Below are positions 58,234-64,000 of a DNA stretch of 64,000 bases, piece by piece (the first letter of the stretch is position 1; every line of letters starts with the position of its first letter). Position numbers and translations under genes: made by a program. The DNA is from Prosopocoilus inquinatus (lineage: Eukaryota; Arthropoda; Insecta; Coleoptera; Lucanidae). The notes beneath the pieces are model-generated. The model was not told the origin of the DNA. It was given only the letters and a program-made list of their open reading frames with translations, and did not search any database. The DNA is taken from the NCBI GenBank assembly GCA_036172665.1, contig CM069876.1, positions 4,464,001 to 4,528,000 on the forward strand, in the 5' to 3' direction.

Positions 58234-59913
58234 TCATATCCTGAATGCCTTTGATTGTTCGGTATATCCAAGGAAAATTCCTTTCTTCGAACGAACATCA
58301 AATTTACCACGTCCTATTGAACGATCCAGGCAGTACACCTTTCGACCAAATTCTCTGAAATAATTAACGTTCGGAGAGCGGCCTATCCATGCCTCGTATG
58401 AAGTTCTGCCTCCAAGTTTACTGGTAGGACAACGATTCCTTATGTAATTCGCCGTCGAGACGGCTTCTGCCCAGAAGGATGGAGGAAGATTCGACTGAAG
58501 AAGAAGACACCTTGCCGTTTCAACGAGAGTTCGATTTCTTCGTTCGGCAACTCCATTCTGCTCCGGATTACCAGGTGCTGTCAACCGTCTCCGTATACCT
58601 TGTTGCTTCAAAAATGTATCAAATTGAGAATTTACGTACTCAGTTCCATTATCTGATTGTAAAATTCTGACCTTTCTTCCACGTTGAGTTTCTACACGCT
58701 TCCTATAATTTTCAAATTCTTGAAGTACCTCGTTCTTGTGACGAATAAATCTGACTTCACACCAACCGGTTGCATCGTCTACAAATGTCACAAAGTAGCG
58801 TGCCCCTTCGTTTGATAAAGTTCTCATCGGACCACATACGTCAGAATGAACGATGTCACCGAGTTCTGTCACCCTTTCTGATTTCCTTGGAAATGACAGG
58901 CGCGACATTTTTCCCTGCAAACAAATTTCGCATTCGATTTTAGATCCAGGGTCAGTGATGTCCAATCCAAGTATCGTTTTATTTTTGAATGCTTCACGCA
59001 AATCTTTCATGTTGAGATGTCCTAATTTCTTGTGCCACTCCATCAATGTGCCTTTTCGCTGTTTGCCTAATCCTGCACTGTCAATACGTCCGTTTCTTTT
59101 CTTTGCGCCTTTGCGTCGTTCGACATTGATTTCCTCTTTCGAACATTTATTATTTTCCGAGGATCTTGCATCAGTTTTCACTTCATCTGACTCTTTCGCG
59201 TCTTCGTCAAATTGCGCCAAAAATTTGTGTCTCTCGTTGCTTAAATCTTGGACATAGAATAAGCCGTTGATTCGTTTCGATGTTATTTTGACTTTTCCAT
59301 CGACACCGATGACTTTTGCTGCTTCCTTTTCGAACAAAACTTTATATCCTTTATCGAAAATCTTTCCAACGGACAACAAATTTGTCCGCAAGTCGGGTAC
59401 ATAAAGAGTGTCTTTTAAATTAAATGATTGCTTACTACCTTTAACACTAGTAGTCATTTCAACTGTACCTATTGCATTAACTGTCGTTGTCGAGTTATTA
59501 GCCAACTTCAACTTGCCATGATCGCCTCCGTAAATCTGTACAAAACGGTCCGCATCCTTGCACAAATGTGATGTGCATCCACTATCGAGGTACCAAGTTT
59601 GGTCACGATTTAAATTTACTTGGCAAGAATTAGCTTCAGGTGTCGCGTACAACGTCTCTTTATCGACTCTATTCGCATTCTGCCTACATTGTGAGACTTT
59701 GTGTCCGAATTTGTGACATCTAAAACACTTAACTTTAGCCAATTTGACAAATTCGTGTTCACGTTTCTCCGGTTTCCGAAGAAATTTTTTATTATGTCTT
59801 TCAGCAGCCATCGCATTTGGTATTGGATCTCGACGACTATCGTTGGTTCTGGCTTCGTATTCTTCGACGATTTTCACACGTAGTACCTCTGGTCGTGGCA
59901 GATCATCGCGCAT
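58234..59913 (-). pseudogene. Copia gag C-terminal zinc knuckle, protease and integrase
   Basis: Frame of 559 codons. A CCHC knuckle CFRCHKFGHKVSQC (63-76) binds RNA in gag proteins; the protease active site is DSG (110-112). The integrase has the HHCC zinc site (His294, His299, Cys328, Cys331) and catalytic D358, D421, E457 with 35-residue final spacing. All these residues are present. It stops at TGA 58234-58236, where a single-base change from a Trp codon is the likely cause. Confidence 0.92.
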
Positions 59914-60418
59914 CTAAAGTTTTCAAAGCTTGTTGGAAGACTAGAGAGAGAAGCATAATCGATAGAAGTTCATGATTTATTTCCACTCCCATCTCCTCCA
60001 GCTTATCCACAGCATCGAAGAATTTACGCAAATGTTCTTGCACATCTTCGCCATCCCTCATTTTTTGAAGTGTGAGTTGCTTTAGTAACGTAGCTTTCCG
60101 CGCTGGCCCTCTAGATTGAAAAATGGTTTCCAATCTTAGCCAAAAATCACGCGATGTGGAGAATCCCTTAATCTGTTTCAGCTCGGATGGGTGAATCGAT
60201 AATATTATATCAGACTTTGCTTTATTGTCTCCTTCAATCCATACCGCCTCGGCTGCAATTGTTTCCACATTGCCATCCACAACTTCTGGCTTGATTTTCG
60301 TACCGTTAACGAACGCCCAGGCATCATTCTTCACCAACAACGCCTGCATCTGGATTTTCCACGTATCGTAATTGTGTTTCGTTAAAGCTTCGATCCTTAT
60401 TGTACCAGCCATTGCCAT
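59903..60418 (-). pseudogene. Copia gag N-terminal part
   Basis: Frame of 171 codons from ATG 60418, with MAMAGTIRIEALTKHNYDTW, AEAVWIEGDNKAKSDIILSI and FWLRLETIFQSRGPARKATL, typical of Copia gag (UBN2-like). The last 20 codons are out of the gag frame because of a 2-bp expansion of the AG run at 59943-59950; the true continuation is the next frame (starting at 59913). Confidence 0.9.
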
Positions 60419-60490
60419 ATGTCTACGTCGATTATTTTCTCTCGTTTACACTTAACAGGAAAAACCACTTCCAATCACTTCTTGGATATT

Positions 60491-60506
60491 CTCTGGGCCC
60501 ATAACC
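60491..60506 (-). promoter_or_regulatory. Copia primer binding site
   Basis: GGTTATGGGCCCAGAG on the minus strand follows the 5' LTR directly. It is complementary to the anticodon arm of initiator Met tRNA, the half-tRNA priming known in Copia. Confidence 0.9.
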
Positions 60507-60683
60507 TCTTAGAGATTGCAGTGGGTATGATTGAAAGCACAGTTAAGTTGAAACAGAACTTTAATATATGTTGACAAATTTATACGAACGTAATTGACAA
60601 AACTTATAAATGAACATTATCAAAATATAAACAACAGCCAACTCTTCAGGTCAAGTGAGAATACTGTATATGTTTCCTCAACA
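60507..60683 (-). repeat. Copia 5' LTR
   Basis: Identical to the 3' LTR except at three positions. Minus-strand transcription should start here. Followed outward by the duplicated ATAGC. Confidence 0.95.
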
Positions 60684-60688
60684 ATAGC

Positions 60689-61385
60689 AGTAATCAGCAT
60701 CCAAATCTACGCACATTACTGAAATTTGAAACTGTAGATCAATGTTTAATACAGGAGATCATCAATAAAATCGAGTCGAACTCAACAGGAGATGATGGTG
60801 TAAGTATTGATTGAAGTTATCAAATTATGTTGAACGCATATTATACAGTTCTCATATAATTAGTGTTTGCTTAACTGAGGGTGTATTTCCTGATTCTTGG
60901 AAGTGCTCATCAATTACACCTATACCAAAATGCGATAATCCGACCGATTTCAAAGACCTTTGACCAATAAGTATTTTACCTATATGTTCTAAGATCTTTG
61001 AGAAAATACTAAACTTGCAGCTGAGGCGATATTTAGTAAAAAATAATATTTTGCCTGGTCATCAATCGGGATTTAGACCCTCGCACAGCTGTTCAACTGC
61101 CTTATCAAAGATTACTGATGATATATTTATAAATTTAGATAAAGGTTATATGACTATTCTTGTACTATTAGATTTTAGTAAGGCTTTTGACACTATTGAT
61201 CATAGCATGCTTTTATCTATTTTAAAATATATTGGCTTAGATGAAATTTCAATCCAACTTTTCGAAAATTATTTAACAAAAAGTTAAACATCAAGGCAAA
61301 ATTTCTAATGCTGCTACTGTCACCTCTGGAGTTCCCCAAGGATCAATTCATGGTCCGACTTTGTTCAGTATATATACCTACCAGC
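60689..61385 (+). pseudogene. LINE reverse transcriptase fragment, downstream of the Copia
   Basis: It continues the fragment at 55704-56038: DQCLIQEIINKIESNSTGDD, then FRPI and SKIFEKI-like boxes, LRRYLVKNNILPGHQSGFRP (61021-61080), the motif-A box VLLDFSKAFDTIDHSMLL (61165-61218) and, in another frame, TSGVPQGSIHGPTLF (61320-61365). It breaks off before YxDD. Several stops and shifts are present. The 90-codon frame 61015-61287 is its longest intact piece. Confidence 0.8.
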
Positions 61386-61435
61386 TGTTTTTTTTTCTTT
61401 AATTATAGACAACGGCATTTGTTTCGAAATTTACA

Positions 61436-61820
61436 ATGAAAATTTGAATACACATAAATATCTGGAAATTTTAAAAGGAACAGTATAAAATTTATTGCTT
61501 TAAATAAATGTTGGTACCAAATTGACGGCGCTCCGGCACACTCCATCTCTGAAGTACATCGCGAACTAAGTAACATGTTTGATGATCGCTGGTTTGGACG
61601 GTATGGGGAACCATTAAAAGCAAAATGTATTCAACTCCTGTGAATACCATGGAACAGGTCTTCATCGAGTTAGAGCTTCTTTTGCCGAGTTGCAGGAACA
61701 AATGATTTGGAAATCCATATCCGAAGAAGTTAATAAAATGATTTTATTGTTTTTAGATAATAACGCCAGTCACATAGAACACAAAAATTATAAACGAGAT
61801 GAAATGTTTAGATATTAGAA
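61436..61820 (+). pseudogene. Tc1/mariner-superfamily transposase fragment
   Basis: Across frames the plus strand reads KYLEILKGTV, WYQIDGAPAHSISEVHRELS, MFDDRWFGRYGEP, then KSKMYSTPVNTMEQ, RVRASFAELQEQMIW and a short C terminus to about 61820. This is the middle-to-end part of a transposase common in insects (DGAP box with the second catalytic Asp). The third acidic block between FGRYG and SKMYS is missing. It abuts the broken LINE end. Confidence 0.7.
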
Positions 61821-64000
61821 TTCGTTCTTGATTTAGGTATGTTTTAACTTTGAATTGTTAAATATTTGACTGTTGTATTTGTTTAAATTTTGTGTTATTG
61901 TTTAAGTATTTTTTTGCATTTTGAAAGCGAATATTGTTTGCTTGAAACTTGGGTTAGAAATTAATTAAGGATAAAAAGTTCTTGTTTTCGTAGCACACCG
62001 TAAATTAAGGTTGATTACTGTTAAAAAAATAAGAATATAATTACATAAGAATCCCGTACGTGTATGTATTCCAGAATGAATAAAACGAAATACCTAAGCT
62101 GTACCATGTATATTAAAAATGTTATCCTTCTCGTATATCTTTTAATAACAAGCATAATATCGTGGGGGTAAAAACCTTAATCTGAAATTCCAGAATCTCG
62201 GCAAAACAATTTAATTAACTCGAACATAAATTAATTACAAAAAGGGCGATCGTTTTTCAAGAGAACATGAAATAAAGTGATGGATGCAGTTTGATGTTAT
62301 GCGGTTATGCGAGTCTATTCTATGTCAATTATGAGACGGATGGGTTTCGTCGGGCGCGTCGAATTTTTATATTAGCCTGTCACATTTCATATTCTATCCG
62401 AAACGAGATAGTTTTTACATCATATTGATCGCAAGTATGTAACGATGATGAATGACATGGAAGTTTCCTCTAATATATGATTTGGTATAACACGCAAGAG
62501 AAAAAAAAATGAGCAAAAATATCAAAATATTATATGTCGGGTGTTTGTGAAATAAGTGCAGAAATTTAATCCTGTAATACATCATCCTAAATGGGAACGA
62601 TTGAACTTACATGTTCTTAACAAAAGTTTTACACATTTCGAGAAAACCGCAGTTGAAAATCGGGCAAGAATAATCGTACGTCTATGTCTGGGTCAAGAAA
62701 AGGAAATTTTACTGGAACAAAAAAGACAGAAGTGCAATCGAGTAGTGACCTTTGCCAAAGTCGAGAGGTCAATAAAAGCGTTGTTTTTAACGTTGCAATA
62801 AGTCGTATTACAGCTGAGCGAAAGAATTTGCTTCATTTTTTATGATTATCATACACAATTTATTGCTCCATATTCTTTGAAATAAACATTAGTTTGTGAA
62901 AAGTGATTGAACAAATTAAACTAAATATGGTTACTATCTACATAGTATTACTACTTATTAAAATGCCGCAATTCACGAACGGCGAGAGAACAGCATTTCA
63001 GAGGACTGTATTGATGTTACCGTCGACAGTATTTGCGCTAATCCTGATATGCACAAGAACACAAGAATCACTTTTTCGGCGAGCTCGTTTGTGTGTCGCT
63101 AATGATGAAAGCCACGTAGAACAATTGCTATAAATATTTGTAAGTGTCCAATAGTGAACGTTTGTTTGAATGTGATCCTCCACACAGATGATACTCGGTG
63201 AGTGTGCCTTGCGTATTAGTCACTCTCGCGATGTTTACGTTAACGGATAATGAAATTATCTTTTTGTTATATGATTTTTTTCTTCTATTTTATACTAATA
63301 GCAGAATTTTACTGTGAAGACTTCTATGACTCATGTTTGTATGTACAGGCTGACTGGAAAGTCGATATATTCCTGTCAGGACGGGTTAGTAAAGCTCATT
63401 TGCAATCGATTTGACCATAATATGTATTATACAAAATGCACGAGCTTGTGGTAAATTATAATAATAACTGATACTTAACTTTTTTTACAAAATTTATAAT
63501 AACATATTCTCATCTGTGTAGGTGTGTGATTTATGTTGACCTTTGGATTCTAAAAATATACCCAAAACGGAAACAACTACAAGCAGAGCTGCGTATCCTA
63601 TAAATACATAAAATTGATTCGAATACTTTGACGAGCCTTTTATGTGCAACCGGTCGAAAGAAACAGTAAGTCAAAAAAGAAAATCTCAACTAATTGGGAC
63701 CCCGTTAAAAGAAACTGCGCGTTGGGTCTCCCTCTCGCTCTTCCTCGCAGATATTTCTGTGACACAGGACAAACATTTACCCAATTATCCAGTCATCTGT
63801 TCGCGCTTTTCTGTCTTTTCCATTATAGCGGGCTCCAGGTAATTATTATTTGCGAGAAAATGTACCTGCTCCATGTATATTAAGCCCACTTTGAATTCTA
63901 GAGCTTCGCTTTGAAATTGTATATGTGTAGGTGAGCCACGTGTCTGTTAATTTAAGGAAACGTCCATCCTTTCAGAGCTCTTATGTATAGAGTCTCTACT
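61821..64000. other. unassigned sequence to window end
   Basis: Short frames at 62556-62801, 62903-63133 and 63642-63883 have no domain I recognise. A lone CAGGCTGACTGG terminus preceded by TA is at 63346. No RNA gene seen. Confidence 0.4.

Larger units (their letters stand above)
56044..60683 (-). mobile_element. Copia (Ty1-type) LTR retrotransposon, nearly complete
   Basis: The 4.64-kb element on the minus strand has two 177-bp LTRs (56044-56220 and 60507-60683) differing at 3 positions by eye. It also has a primer site, a polypurine tract, gag, protease, integrase, reverse transcriptase and RNase H in Copia order, and a 5-bp target duplication ATAGC (56039-56043, 60684-60688). Three lesions break the single long reading frame: an expanded AG run at 59943-59950 (2-bp shift), an in-frame TGA at 58234-58236, and an extra base in the A-run at 56886-56888. 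Similar LTRs show recent insertion. It lies in the same orientation as no neighbouring gene and splits a LINE. Confidence 0.95.

Noticed and set aside
56557..59883. Plus-strand frames of up to 142 codons
   Set aside because: They are antisense shadows of the Copia gag-pol frames.
60491..60514. Possible initiator tRNA gene
   Set aside because: Only the anticodon-arm complement is present, immediately beside the LTR, so it is the Copia primer site.
63642..63883. Overlapping plus-strand frames ending near a CAG/GTAATT site
   Set aside because: A possible donor site alone does not support an exon; no domain recognised.

Overview
This window is AT-rich eukaryotic DNA, most likely from an insect. 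The evidence is the mix of mobile elements: Tc1/mariner, pogo, hAT, Copia, Gypsy and Jockey/RTE-like LINE remnants, plus dense short terminal-inverted-repeat (TIR) elements (MITEs). I cannot name the species. I found no host protein-coding gene that I can defend, and no rRNA, tRNA or CRISPR array. Between the repeats lie stretches of single-copy-looking DNA, as expected of an intergenic or long intronic region.

Layout. 0-9 kb: a fragment of a recurrent TIR repeat (family A), a 1.7-kb foldback element with about 550-bp arms, a MITE, and a 4.45-kb element with hAT-like ends and a perfect 8-bp target duplication that carries a nested family A copy. 9-21 kb: a mariner inserted in a LINE 3' end, several MITEs (one inside another), a Gypsy pol remnant, and a hAT MITE with a perfect 8-bp duplication. 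21-36 kb: a Tc1/mariner remnant, three more family A copies (one interrupted by a hAT, one fused to a foldback arm), and two near-identical hAT elements with exact TIRs, 8-bp duplications and a recognisable 102-bp intron. 36-48 kb: a minus-strand hAT remnant, MITEs, a CATC-rich tandem array, and fragments of RTE-like and Jockey-like LINEs, including an ORF1 with a PHD-like finger and an SGNH-esterase-like domain. 48-53 kb: a 2-kb foldback with about 400-bp arms, then a pogo/Tigger-like transposase pseudogene. 55.7-61.4 kb: a LINE reverse transcriptase split by a young Copia element on the minus strand (two 177-bp LTRs with 3 differences, 5-bp duplication ATAGC, tRNA-iMet-type primer site, polypurine tract). 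61.4-64 kb: a Tc1/mariner fragment, then sequence I do not recognise.

The window therefore records layered transposition: LINEs hit by mariner and Copia, a TIR repeat hit by hAT, a hAT-ended element hit by a TIR repeat, and MITE in MITE. Every transposase or polymerase gene I could read is broken; the Copia and the two hAT copies are the youngest and least damaged. I saw no clearly new biological system. The best candidates for something undescribed are the two long foldback elements (possible hairpin-RNA sources), the hAT-ended element with a non-hAT interior, and the family A and related elements that share CAG-type TIRs and TA flanks but have unrelated interiors.
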